Source: Maricaulis sp. (GTDB lineage Bacteria; Pseudomonadota; Alphaproteobacteria; Caulobacterales; Maricaulaceae). Taken from it: DNA of 64,000 nt. The stretch lies in the NCBI GenBank assembly GCA_029251785.1, contig JAQXCQ010000141.1, positions 1 through 64,000 on the forward strand, given 5' to 3'. Positions 1 through 9,488 of the stretch are shown here, in pieces (the stretch's first letter is position 1; each line of letters begins with the position of its first letter). The notes under the pieces were generated by a model. That model did not search any database and had not been told where the DNA came from. It saw nothing but the letters and a program-made list of their open reading frames with translations. The translations under genes and the position numbers were made by a program.

Positions 1-585
1 GCTCGCATGACCGTCAATCGCGCCCTTCGTGCTCTGACGGAGAGCCGGCTGATCGTCCGCAAGCGCCGCGCAGGCAGCTTCGTCGCACACCCGCCCTCAC
101 CGTCTGCCATGCTGGAAATCGTTGATATGGCGTCAGCGATACCGGCGCGCGGGCAGCGCTATCAATACGAATGCCTGCGCAATGAAACCGTTGAGGCCGA
201 TTCCGAAACCGCCCGCCGACTGCGCGTCGAACCCGGCGCTCCGTTGCGCCATATCATCTGCCGTCACAGGGCAGACGACGCCATTGTCGAGCTTGAAGAA
301 CGCTGGATCAATCTGGCGCTTTTGCCGGACGCGGCGAACCAGAGCTTTACCGAGACCGCGCCGGTCGCCTGGCTGCTGGCAGCGGCACCCTGGACCGAGG
401 CCGAACACACGGTATCCGCGCGCAATGCGGATGAGCGACTGGCAGAGCTGATAAATACCCAGGCGGGCGCTGCCTGTCTTGTGCTGGAACGTCGTACTTT
501 CCAGGGAGATGCGGTTGTGACGTTTGCCCGACTAACGCATCCCGGTGATAAACATCAGATGACCGAGCGTTTTGTTCCGGAATGA
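1..585 (+). CDS. GntR-family transcriptional regulator with UTRA domain, HutC-like (5' end outside window)
   Basis: Frame open from base 1; HTH tail '..MTVNRALRALTESRLIVRKRRAGSFVA' followed by a UTRA-like ligand domain ending 'TARLTHPGDKHQMTERF'-type sequence. Confidence 0.8.
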   Translation, partial: ARMTVNRALRALTESRLIVRKRRAGSFVAHPPSPSAMLEIVDMASAIPARGQRYQYECLRNETVEADSETARRLRVEPGAPLRHIICRHRADDAIVELEERWINLALLPDAANQSFTETAPVAWLLAAAPWTEAEHTVSARNADERLAELINTQAGAACLVLERRTFQGDAVVTFARLTHPGDKHQMTERFVPE

Positions 586-595
586 CTGGCCGTCG

Positions 596-2614
596 CTAAC
601 CTCGCACCCTCACACCAACACTCAACGCCCGTGGTTCGCCCGGAAAATACCGTTCCGATCCAAAGGCATAATCTGCCCGCGTGGCGTAGCGCTCGTCGAA
701 CAGGTTGCGAACGGTCCCGAATGTCTCGATCTGGTCGGTGATCTGGTAGCGCGCGCGCAAAGCCCAGACATCGTGGCCGGCATAGCTGTGTTCGTTGGCT
801 GCATCGGTGAAGTAGGAACCGACATGGCTCCAGCTAAGGGAGGCGGTTAGAGGCGCGCTCACTTGCCAGTCCATTGATGTGGTCCAGAGCCAGTCTGGTG
901 CTGTGTCGATCCGGTTTCCCGCGGTGATGACCTCACTGGCTCGACCGACATTGCGGTTGAAATCATATTCGTGTCGCGACCAGCTGCCGGCAAAAGATAG
1001 GGCCAACACCTCTGTAAGTTCGTGGCGGGCCGACAATTCAAGGCCTGCATGACGTGTTCGGCCATCGGTGACGTTGAACCCGTCAGCATCGCGGAAGAAG
1101 ACATTGTGTTTGCGCATCACAAAGGCGGCCAATTGCAGGCTCGATCCGGACGGGGTTGAGAACCGCACGCCAGTCTCAAGGCTGTCCAAGGTTTCCGCCT
1201 CAATATCCTCAATTTGCTGGTTGATCTGTAATCGATACAGCTCCGCGACCTGCGGAGCCCTCGCGCCCCGTGCCAGTCGTGCAAAGAGGTTTGTGCCTGA
1301 TGCGACTTGCCAATTCGCGCCAATATGCGGGGTCAGCAACGTAAAGTCATCCGACCGGTTCGGGAGCCGCCAGAACCGACCTGTTGTGTTGGCGGCCAGA
1401 TGGTTTGTGTAGTCAAAGCGCGTGTGTTCGAGCCGTAGGCCGGCGTGCAAAGTCACATACGACACAGGTCGCCAGGCCGCCTGCGCATACAGTGCCGACA
1501 CGCCGGAATTGACCTCGTAATCATAGTGGTCGCCCTGGGTGTAGGAGAAGATCGTTGCGCGTGTTTGCGTCTCCGTCAGATCACCACGGGTCTGCTCATA
1601 ATCGAAACCCAGCGTCACCCGGCCTGCCTCAAAGTCCCGCGACAGCGACGAAATCAGGCCCAGGCTTTGATGGCCGCTTTCTTCCAGCGCCTTGGACGGC
1701 AGGAAGTGCATTCGAAATTTCATTTCGTTGAATCGGGCATAGGGTGTCAGCGAGACCTGCCAGCCATTGTCCAGCAAAGTTCGAAGCTCAACACTGGCGC
1801 GAATTGCGAGCGCATCCCGAAATGCGTCGGGGTCGGAATTGGTCCGGGAGAGTTCGCGGTCTTCGTAGGCGTCGGCGCCGCGGACAAAGCTGGCAGTTTC
1901 CTGGTGGAGGGATACCGCTGAAAGTGTGGCACGCCAGTCCATTGCCCCCGCTTGCCCTTGCGCCCTCAGAAAAGTCACCAGACGATCCAGAGACGACTGA
2001 TCTCGCCAGCCATCCTCATGCAGGCCTGCGATGGCCAGAAGCGCCCGCCCGGAGCCGAAGTCGGTCGGTAAAATGGCCTTGCCCCGGCCACGCCCAAACG
2101 CGCCCAATTCAAGCTCGAGACTCGACAACACATCTTCCGGATTCGGCGTGAGAATGTTGATCGTTCCGTGCAAGGCATTGGAGCCATGCAGCGCCGTTCC
2201 CGGGCCGGGCAGCACTTCGATCGGGGTGGCGATGTCGGCAGTGCTTTCGAACAGGGCATTGACGTTGCCAAAGCCCGCGGCGCGCATGGGGATGCCGTCT
2301 TCCAAATACAGGAAGGAGCCCGCGCCCGCGCCGCCGGTCAGGATCGGGGAGCGGATGGAGGTTAGATGTTCTGCGCCATTGCCCCGGTGAAGGTGCACGC
2401 CCGCCAGCCGGTTTAGCGCCTCCGATGGGTGATGGGCCCCGATCTCATCAAGACGGTCTGCGCCGAGAGTGCCTGTCGCGGTCGATGCGTCAGCCTGATT
2501 TTCACCGCGACGGTCGCCCGTGACGATGATGACGTCCTGGGCTGTCGCCATGGCGGAGAGACCGATCGCACAGAGCACTCCAACTGACACAACGCGATGC
2601 ATACCCGGCTCCAA
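596..2614 (-). CDS. TonB-dependent receptor
   Basis: 672 aa, signal peptide, plug domain (LxRLxGVHLHRGNGAEHL, IEVLPGPGTALHGSNALHGTINI), C-terminal beta-barrel 'NLFDERYATRADYAFGSERYFPGEPRALSVGVRVRG'. Start may be the internal Met at 2602. Confidence 0.9.
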   Translation of the reverse strand: MEPGMHRVVSVGVLCAIGLSAMATAQDVIIVTGDRRGENQADASTATGTLGADRLDEIGAHHPSEALNRLAGVHLHRGNGAEHLTSIRSPILTGGAGAGSFLYLEDGIPMRAAGFGNVNALFESTADIATPIEVLPGPGTALHGSNALHGTINILTPNPEDVLSSLELELGAFGRGRGKAILPTDFGSGRALLAIAGLHEDGWRDQSSLDRLVTFLRAQGQAGAMDWRATLSAVSLHQETASFVRGADAYEDRELSRTNSDPDAFRDALAIRASVELRTLLDNGWQVSLTPYARFNEMKFRMHFLPSKALEESGHQSLGLISSLSRDFEAGRVTLGFDYEQTRGDLTETQTRATIFSYTQGDHYDYEVNSGVSALYAQAAWRPVSYVTLHAGLRLEHTRFDYTNHLAANTTGRFWRLPNRSDDFTLLTPHIGANWQVASGTNLFARLARGARAPQVAELYRLQINQQIEDIEAETLDSLETGVRFSTPSGSSLQLAAFVMRKHNVFFRDADGFNVTDGRTRHAGLELSARHELTEVLALSFAGSWSRHEYDFNRNVGRASEVITAGNRIDTAPDWLWTTSMDWQVSAPLTASLSWSHVGSYFTDAANEHSYAGHDVWALRARYQITDQIETFGTVRNLFDERYATRADYAFGSERYFPGEPRALSVGVRVRG

Positions 2615-2616
2615 AC

Positions 2617-3243
2617 CTATGCGCCGGACGCATTGGCCTTGGCATTTCGCGTCCGCAATTCATCGACAATATCACTCAGTGACACATTCCTTGATTCCAG
2701 CAAAACCATCAGGTGGAAGATCAGGTCTGCGGATTCTCCAATCAGGGCCTCGCGGCTTTCCGACACCGCCGCGATTGCGACTTCGACCGCTTCTTCACCG
2801 ACTTTTTGAGCGGGTAGTTTTGGAGCTTTGGTCAGGAGTCTGCTGACATAAGAATCCTCCGGTGCCTGCCCGGCTCGAGTTTGAATAACCGCTTCGAGAT
2901 GGGCGAGGAAGCCAAGGCCAGGAGCGGGATCATTGCCAAAACAACTGACGGTATTGGTGTGGCAAGCCGGGCCGGTCGGACGAACTTCCACCAACAAAGT
3001 GTCATTATCGCAATCGGCAGATATGGCAGTCAGTGCAAACGTGTTTCCCGAAGTTTCGCCCTTCATCCATAAACATCGTCGGCTTCGGGAATAGAAGTGA
3101 ACGATATTGGATTGGAGTGTCTGCCCAAGGGCTTCTTCATTCATGTAACCGAGCATCAAAACTTGCCGGGTCTGATCGTCCTGGATCACGGCAGGAATTA
3201 AACCGTCGGTCTTGTCCCAATCCAGTTTTTTTGGATCAATCAT
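2617..3243 (-). CDS. hisIE: Bifunctional phosphoribosyl-AMP cyclohydrolase / phosphoribosyl-ATP pyrophosphatase
   Basis: HisI motifs ([34 protein letters not shown]) followed by HisE ([26 protein letters not shown]). Start set at MIDPKK, which gives an ATGA overlap with the hisF stop; ORF track start is 3276. Confidence 0.95.
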   Translation of the reverse strand: MIDPKKLDWDKTDGLIPAVIQDDQTRQVLMLGYMNEEALGQTLQSNIVHFYSRSRRCLWMKGETSGNTFALTAISADCDNDTLLVEVRPTGPACHTNTVSCFGNDPAPGLGFLAHLEAVIQTRAGQAPEDSYVSRLLTKAPKLPAQKVGEEAVEVAIAAVSESREALIGESADLIFHLMVLLESRNVSLSDIVDELRTRNAKANASGA

Positions 3244-4004
3244 ATTCTTACCTCCACGCCCTGTGTGGCTAACCATTGCTTGAGCGCTCCGATTTCAATG
3301 ACACCCTTGTGGAACACGCTGGCCGCCAGAGCACCATCAACACCAGTTTGAAAAACCTGGTGGAAATGGGATCGATCCCCGGCGCCACCGGAGGCAATCA
3401 GCGGGGTTGAGCATATGCTCCGGGCAGCGTCCAACTGCTCAAGATCATAGCCGTCACGGACGCCGTCCTGATCCATGCAATTGAGCACGATCTCACCGGC
3501 ACCACGGTCGATGCCCTCGGCGATCCAGTCCAGGGTTTCACGTCCCGCAAAGCCGGACCGATTGGGATCGCCGGTAAATTTATGCACGTGCCAGCACGCA
3601 CCAGTGCGCGCGCTGTCTATGCCCAAAACGACACACTGGCAGCCAAATTCCGCCGCCAGCCGAGAGATCAAATTCGGATCACTCAATGCGGGTGTATTGA
3701 TTGAAATCTTGTCGGCCCCGGCAAATAGCCGAGCCCGAGCGTCATCAATTGAGCGTATCCCGCCGGCGACACAGAACGGGATATCAATGCGTTCTGCGAT
3801 GGCGCTAATCCACGCAGGCTCTACCGCCCGCCCTTCAGGGCTCGCGGTGATGTCGTAGAATACCAACTCGTCGGCCCCCTGCTGGGCATATCGTGCCGCG
3901 AGTTCGACAATATCACCAACATCCTGGTGATCGCGAAAACGCACGCCCTTCACCACGCGTCCATCGCGCACATCCAGGCAGGGAATTATGCGTTTTGCCA
4001 ACAT
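3240..4004 (-). CDS. hisF: Imidazole glycerol phosphate synthase cyclase subunit
   Basis: [23 protein letters not shown]...; TIM barrel; his operon context. Confidence 0.97.
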   Translation of the reverse strand: MLAKRIIPCLDVRDGRVVKGVRFRDHQDVGDIVELAARYAQQGADELVFYDITASPEGRAVEPAWISAIAERIDIPFCVAGGIRSIDDARARLFAGADKISINTPALSDPNLISRLAAEFGCQCVVLGIDSARTGACWHVHKFTGDPNRSGFAGRETLDWIAEGIDRGAGEIVLNCMDQDGVRDGYDLEQLDAARSICSTPLIASGGAGDRSHFHQVFQTGVDGALAASVFHKGVIEIGALKQWLATQGVEVRI

Positions 4005-4720
4005 GACAACGCCTCCTCAACCGTGAACCGGCCCTCGTAAACCGCCTTGCCGGTTATCACTCCTGCGACACCTAGGCGTTCGACCGCGCGAATATCTTCG
4101 AGCGATGCGATGCCACCAGACGCCTGCCAGGAAATCTGGGGGTAGCGCGCGACCAAATCCGCGTAGAGCTCAAGATTGGGTCCGGACAACATGCCGTCTT
4201 TTGAAATATCGGTTACCAGCGCGTGTTTAAGGTCGGCGCCAATGTGCAGATCTATGGTGTCGTAGAGATTGGTCGACGCGGTATCGGCCCACCCTTTGAG
4301 CGCCGGCCGATAGGTTCTCCCTACGAGACGAACATCAAACGCCAGACAAATTTTGTCGCGACCAAAGTCTCGGATCCAGCGGCTGACCAAATCAGGCTTG
4401 GATACAGCTAAACTGCCGATCACGACCCGATCGACACCGCCCAAAAAGAGGCGCTCGACATCCTGCACCGACCGGACCCCTCCTCCGGACTGAATACGGA
4501 CACCCTCAGCGCAAATCCTTTGCGTGTCCTCGACTTGCCGTTGACGGCCATCTCTTGCCCCCGACAGATCAACAACATGAATCCACTCCACGCCGGCGCG
4601 ACGATATTCCTTCGCCACTTTCGCCGGGTCGTCATCATAGGTGGTTACCGCGTCGAAGGAGCCCTTATCGAGGCGCACAACTTTTCCGTCGAGGATATCA
4701 ATAGCTGGGTAGACAATCAT
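3986..4720 (-). CDS. hisA: Phosphoribosylformimino-5-aminoimidazole carboxamide ribotide isomerase
   Basis: [20 protein letters not shown]..., [15 protein letters not shown]. Start chosen at 4720 rather than the longer ORF start 4810. Confidence 0.95.
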   Translation of the reverse strand: MIVYPAIDILDGKVVRLDKGSFDAVTTYDDDPAKVAKEYRRAGVEWIHVVDLSGARDGRQRQVEDTQRICAEGVRIQSGGGVRSVQDVERLFLGGVDRVVIGSLAVSKPDLVSRWIRDFGRDKICLAFDVRLVGRTYRPALKGWADTASTNLYDTIDLHIGADLKHALVTDISKDGMLSGPNLELYADLVARYPQISWQASGGIASLEDIRAVERLGVAGVITGKAVYEGRFTVEEALSCWQNA

Positions 4721-5334
4721 GAGACGTTCACTTCGAGGCTTGGAGCGTGAATGAAATTTTGTAAAATTTTCGCGCCGACGGGACCGGATTTTTCGGGATG
4801 AAACTGGCAACCAACATTGTTGCCGTGACGCACAACGGACGAGAACTTCGTGGCAAACCCAGTGGTGGCACGGGTGTAGGAAGCGATTGGGGCGAAATAG
4901 CCGTGAACGAAATAGACAGACTGCCCCGACTTCATGTCAGCCAACAAAGGCTCGTCGGCATCAATATCGTGCAGGGTATTCCAACCCATGTGCGGCCATA
5001 CGTCTTTCGCAGATGATTTCAGGCGCTCGACGCGCCCTGGGATCAGCCCCAAACCGGCAACGTCACCTTCTTTTGAGTGATCGAACATCAGCTGCATACC
5101 CAAGCAAATACCCAGAAGTGGGCGGGAAGATTGCGCTAAAAACGCGGTCCAACCCGCCGCGGACAATCGCGCCATGGCGGGCCCTGCGGCACCGACACCG
5201 GGCAAAATCAAGCGATCGCCGTCACCGACTTCGTCTGGAGTGGTTACAACGCGAAAGCCGGCGCGTAACCGATCAAGGGCAAAGCCAACGGAGGCGATAT
5301 TCGCGCACCCAGTATCGATTATGGCGATACTCAT
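4717..5334 (-). CDS. hisH: Imidazole glycerol phosphate synthase glutamine amidotransferase subunit
   Basis: PLLGICLGMQLMFDHSKEG (class I GATase nucleophile Cys), FHPEKSGPVG. Confidence 0.96.
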   Translation of the reverse strand: MSIAIIDTGCANIASVGFALDRLRAGFRVVTTPDEVGDGDRLILPGVGAAGPAMARLSAAGWTAFLAQSSRPLLGICLGMQLMFDHSKEGDVAGLGLIPGRVERLKSSAKDVWPHMGWNTLHDIDADEPLLADMKSGQSVYFVHGYFAPIASYTRATTGFATKFSSVVRHGNNVGCQFHPEKSGPVGAKILQNFIHAPSLEVNVS

Positions 5335-7229
5335 GCCAGATACTCCTTGGTCGAAGGCAGTGTCTCGCCGCGCTGCTGAACAGCCTGTCCAAGCGCTCGA
5401 CCAAAGGCCTTAAAACAGGCCTCGACCATGTGGTGTGCGTTCTCACCTTCCACCGTGACGTGGATCGCGGCCCCCAGGGAATCCGCCAGAGAACGAAATG
5501 CGTGCGGTGTCATCTCGATCGGAAACTCACCGATCGCACCCGAAGGGAGTTGGCCGTCAAACCGGGAATAGGCCCGACCGGACAGGTCAATCCAAACACC
5601 GGCGCGACTTTCATCCATTGGTAGCTCGAAGCCAAACCGACGCAAGCCAAGCCGGTTTCCGAGAGCCTCCCGAAGCGCCGAACCCAAGGCAAGACAAACA
5701 TCCTCAACCGTGTGGTGAGCATCGATGTGGAGATCTCCCTCCGCCTTGATACGAATGAATATCTCTGCGTGACGGCCAATTTGCTCGAGCATGTGGTCAA
5801 AAAAGCCATTACCCGTATCGATCGAACACGGCTCGGCCCTGTCTAAGTCTACACTCACCGATATGTCGGTTTCCGCGGTTTTTCGGCGACATGCCGCCGT
5901 TCTGGGCCCCGAAAACTGATTGATTACAGCTGATTTTTCCGCTGCCATACGTCGCGCCGTCATCGCGTTACAGTGCGCATCCAGCCCTTCCATTTTAGCA
6001 AGACGCTCCACTGTGGGGGCCATTCCAACCGCTCCAGCGGAGGTCGAGGTCAGGACGGTTGTTGTCTTTTGGAAGGCCTCAACACCCAATCCGCTACAGG
6101 CCCTGGCAGCACCACCCGTCGGAAGTGTGTGATTGGGTCCCGCTGCGTAATCACCCGCCGACTCGGGAGCCCATTTCCCGACAAAAATAGAGCCGGCATT
6201 GCGTATTTTCCGCGACACACCTTCCGCATCAACGGTTTGTATGACGAGATGTTCTGGCGCATATGTATTAATTATTTCAACAGCCTGTGCGGTGTCATCA
6301 TACAAAATCGCACGTGCATTTAGTAAACTTTTCCGGGCGATTTCCGAGCGGGGAAGAGCTCGCAATTGCACTTCAATTTCAGTCATAACGGAATCGCAAA
6401 CCGCGGACGTCTGGCAAAGCAACACAACTTGGGCCAGCGGGTCATGTTCTGCCTGGCTGAGCAAATCAGACGCAACCAGGGCTGGGTCCGCGGCAACATC
6501 TGCCAGAACCATAACCTCAGACGGACCCGCTGGTAGATCTATCGCACAGCCCCCGGGCAGCGAGGCTACATAGGACTTCGCTTCGGCGACAAAGCTGTTG
6601 CCCGGCCCAAATATCTTATCGACCCGAGGAACGCCCCCAACCCCTGCAGCCATGGCCGCGATCGATTGGGCACCGCCCACCGCATAAATTTCATCAAGGC
6701 CCAGAATGTCTGCGGCGGCCAATACATCCTGGCTTACGCCTGCGTTTGAGCTCGGCGGAACACAAACGACGATCCGCCTCACCCCAGCAAGTTGAGCCGG
6801 GACGCTCAGCATAATCAACGTGGAAACAAGCGGAGCGCTGCCGGCTGGGACATACAAGCCGACGACGTCAATTGGGGAGACTCTCCGCTCAGCTCGAACA
6901 CCGGCCCAAGTCTCTATGCCATAGCTTCGATAGCCCTGCTGAACATGAAATTTCCGGATTGCGTGGGCGGCGGCCTTGATTGCCTCTTCATCAGGTGCAC
7001 CTATTTTCGCTCTCGCCTCCCGAATTTCGGCCTCGCTAACGCGAAAACTATCGGGCGCATATTGATCAAATTTGGTCGCGTATTCGCGCAGCGCCGGACC
7101 ACCGCGCGTGAAGACGTCATCGACAATTTCACGCGCCTTGACGCCGGCACCGGCCGCGTCCACCGGTCGTGCGAGCAAGCGGGTTCGTGTCTCCCGGTCA
7201 GCGGTCGACCATTTTACAAGCTGAAACAT
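5331..7229 (-). CDS. Fused histidinol dehydrogenase / imidazoleglycerol-phosphate dehydratase (HisD-HisB)
   Basis: Single 632-aa frame. Residues about 1-435 are HisD (VGLYVPAGSAPLVSTLIMLSVPAQLAGV, FGPGNSFVAEAK, DLPAGPSEVMVLAD, SAGDYAAGPNHTLPTGGAAR). Residues about 440-632 are IGPD (RKTAETDISVSVDLD, TGNGFFDHMLEQIGRH, HHTVEDVCLALGSAL, FGFELPMDES, HHMVEACFKAFGRAL, ETLPSTKEYLA). Confidence 0.95.
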   Translation of the reverse strand: MFQLVKWSTADRETRTRLLARPVDAAGAGVKAREIVDDVFTRGGPALREYATKFDQYAPDSFRVSEAEIREARAKIGAPDEEAIKAAAHAIRKFHVQQGYRSYGIETWAGVRAERRVSPIDVVGLYVPAGSAPLVSTLIMLSVPAQLAGVRRIVVCVPPSSNAGVSQDVLAAADILGLDEIYAVGGAQSIAAMAAGVGGVPRVDKIFGPGNSFVAEAKSYVASLPGGCAIDLPAGPSEVMVLADVAADPALVASDLLSQAEHDPLAQVVLLCQTSAVCDSVMTEIEVQLRALPRSEIARKSLLNARAILYDDTAQAVEIINTYAPEHLVIQTVDAEGVSRKIRNAGSIFVGKWAPESAGDYAAGPNHTLPTGGAARACSGLGVEAFQKTTTVLTSTSAGAVGMAPTVERLAKMEGLDAHCNAMTARRMAAEKSAVINQFSGPRTAACRRKTAETDISVSVDLDRAEPCSIDTGNGFFDHMLEQIGRHAEIFIRIKAEGDLHIDAHHTVEDVCLALGSALREALGNRLGLRRFGFELPMDESRAGVWIDLSGRAYSRFDGQLPSGAIGEFPIEMTPHAFRSLADSLGAAIHVTVEGENAHHMVEACFKAFGRALGQAVQQRGETLPSTKEYLA

Positions 7230-7236
7230 GGCGACC

Positions 7237-8118
7237 TCAGGACAACATTTTTTCGATTGGAAGCACTAGAATCGCACGTGCCCCTTGTGCCTTCAAAGCT
7301 TCCAGCGTTTCCCAGAACACCCGCTCGCGGCACACAGCGTGCAACGCTACGACGTCATCCCGGCCCGCAATTTGAGCAATTGTCGGCGCATCCGAACCTG
7401 GCAAGAGAGCCGTGATTTCGTCAATCCGATCAGCCGGTGCGTTCAGCATGATGTATTTGGTTTGACCCGACGCGATGACTCCGGCCGCCCGCCGCATCAA
7501 GATTTCCGCTGTCGCCTCAACGTCTGACGACACGCTTTGGGTTCGTCGTATCAGTACGGCCTCGCTTTCAAGGACGGTAGCAAAGGGTTTTAAACCGTTC
7601 GCTTCAAGTGTGGCGCCGCTGGATACCAAATCGCAAATCAAGTCAGAAATGCCCAATCGCGGCGCCACTTCTACGGAGCCGCTCATCTCCACCATTTGCG
7701 CCTGCACCCCCTTTGAGCGCAGAAAATTATCGGTAATTGACGGATAGGATGTGGCGATCCTGAGCCCATTTAAGTCGGCCCAATTATCAACGGCACTGTC
7801 GACCGGTGCTGCCAGTTTTAGCGTGCAGCCTGCAAAGCCCAAATTCATCGCTATCTCAAGCGGTGAATCGGCATCCTGGGCAGGATATTTTTCGCGCAGA
7901 ACATTTTCGCCCACAATGCCATAGTCACAGGCTCCGCTCGCGACAAAGCTTGGGATATCGTCATCGCGTACCAACATGAGATCAACGGGCATGTTTTGGG
8001 CGCTCTGGTGCAATTTATTGCGTCCATAGGAGAAGCGCAGGCCACAACGGGCCAGTAGGTCCAGCCCACCATCGGCCAGACGCCCTTTGCTCTGAACGGC
8101 AATTCTAAGTCTAGTCAT
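7237..8118 (-). CDS. hisG: ATP phosphoribosyltransferase, long form
   Basis: MTRLRIAVQSKGRLADGGLDLLARCG..., about 293 aa with C-terminal regulatory domain (ITALLPGSDAPTIAQIAG...VFWETLEALKAQGARAILVLPIEKML). Confidence 0.95.
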   Translation of the reverse strand: MTRLRIAVQSKGRLADGGLDLLARCGLRFSYGRNKLHQSAQNMPVDLMLVRDDDIPSFVASGACDYGIVGENVLREKYPAQDADSPLEIAMNLGFAGCTLKLAAPVDSAVDNWADLNGLRIATSYPSITDNFLRSKGVQAQMVEMSGSVEVAPRLGISDLICDLVSSGATLEANGLKPFATVLESEAVLIRRTQSVSSDVEATAEILMRRAAGVIASGQTKYIMLNAPADRIDEITALLPGSDAPTIAQIAGRDDVVALHAVCRERVFWETLEALKAQGARAILVLPIEKMLS

Positions 8119-8435
8119 GACGACACTTTCGCTAATCGGTCGAGAATCATGCGGTAACCTTGGTGCGGCTCTTGGGTCACAAACCGCGATACGCGGGTCA
8201 CAGTCGTTGTGCTCGCCCCGGTCATTTCGCTGATTTCGCGATATGAAAACCCGCCCTGATCAAGCAGTCGCGCAACGCGCCAACGCTCGACCAAGGTCTT
8301 GATTTCTCCAGGCGTGAGCAAATCACGCAGGAAACGTTCGCATTCTTCAATGGATTTCAGGGCCAACAAAGCAGCGCTCAATGGTTGCAAGTCAGCAGGT
8401 CCGTTGGATGTGCTCTCTAGATCATTACTCGGCAT
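8115..8435 (-). CDS. TrpR/YerC/YecD-family DNA-binding protein, candidate his operon regulator
   Basis: FLRDLLTPGEIKTLVERWRVARLLDQGGFSYREISEMTGASTTTVTRVSRF: TrpR-type HTH; overlaps the hisG start by 4 nt. Confidence 0.88.
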   Translation of the reverse strand: MPSNDLESTSNGPADLQPLSAALLALKSIEECERFLRDLLTPGEIKTLVERWRVARLLDQGGFSYREISEMTGASTTTVTRVSRFVTQEPHQGYRMILDRLAKVSS

Positions 8436-8462
8436 AAGGCGTCCTCCTGGCGCCGGTATAGC

Positions 8463-8480
8463 GTGTTAGCGCGCTAACAC
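8463..8480. promoter_or_regulatory. Perfect 18-bp palindrome GTGTTAGCGCGCTAACAC, candidate operator of the his operon
   Basis: Sequence equals its own reverse complement; 28 bp upstream of the TrpR-like gene start. Confidence 0.7.
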
Positions 8481-8621
8481 AATAACATATCACACAACAG
8501 CCGAATGTCGCTTTGACGTAGCTCACAACGAACCCAGAACAACTGGGCTTGGACAATTAAAAACCCAACTGTATTTTACGCACTTGGACATTCATCAGAC
8601 TCAAATCAGGAACACGCAGCA

Positions 8622-9488
8622 ATGACTTTCCCAATAGTGAAATCATTTTTTGACGCAGCGACATTTACGGTCAGCCACATTGTCAGTGACCCGGAAACCG
8701 GCCGCGCTGCGATTATCGATTCTGTTCTCGATTTTGATCAGGCCTCCGGCCGCACATCAACAAAGTCCGCTGACCTCTTGATCGCTTATGTGGAAGCGGA
8801 AAAATTGGGAGTGGACTGGATTATGGAAACCCATATCCACGCAGACCATTTGTCTGCAGCCCCCTATCTGCAAGGCAGGGTTGGAGGTCGTATCGGGATC
8901 GGCTCTGCAGTTAGCGATGTTCAAAATGCCTTTGGGGACACCTTCGATGCAGGCCCTTCTTTTGCAAGAGATGGCTCACAATTTGACCACCTGTTTGCGG
9001 ATGGTGAAGCTTTCAAGCTCGGCTCTATCTCGTCAACAACGCTGTCTACTCCCGGGCACACACCGGCTTGTACAGTCTTTGTCATTGGCGATGCCGCATT
9101 CGTCGGCGACACGCTCTTCATGCCAGATTTCGGTACAGCCCGTTGTGACTTTCCAGGAGGAAGCGCGGCAACACTGTACAAATCAATACAGAAAATTTTT
9201 GCCCTTCCCGATCAAACACGTCTGTTCATGTGCCATGATTATAAAGCGCCCGGTCGTGATACATTCGCCTGGGAAACCACTGTGGCGGCTCAAAAAGCCG
9301 GAAATATTCATGTGGGCGAAGGACGCGATGAAGCCGGCTTTGTACAAATGCGATCCGAGCGCGACGCGACCCTGTCTATGCCTCGGCTGATATTGCCCTC
9401 GGTACAGGTCAATATGCGCGCGGGCAATTTGCCCGAGCCCCGTAAAAATGGCCTACGCTACTTGCAGATACCAATTGATGCATTTTAG
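8622..9488 (+). CDS. MBL-fold metallo-hydrolase (persulfide dioxygenase / Blh-like)
   Basis: THIHADHLSAAPYL, STPGHTPACTVFVIGDAAFVGDTLFMPDFGTARCDFPGGSA, MCHDYK. Confidence 0.88.
   Translation: MTFPIVKSFFDAATFTVSHIVSDPETGRAAIIDSVLDFDQASGRTSTKSADLLIAYVEAEKLGVDWIMETHIHADHLSAAPYLQGRVGGRIGIGSAVSDVQNAFGDTFDAGPSFARDGSQFDHLFADGEAFKLGSISSTTLSTPGHTPACTVFVIGDAAFVGDTLFMPDFGTARCDFPGGSAATLYKSIQKIFALPDQTRLFMCHDYKAPGRDTFAWETTVAAQKAGNIHVGEGRDEAGFVQMRSERDATLSMPRLILPSVQVNMRAGNLPEPRKNGLRYLQIPIDAF

Noticed and set aside
4887-5624. 245-aa plus-strand ORF across hisH/hisDB
   Set aside because: Arg/Gln-rich low-information translation opposite two well-supported his genes.
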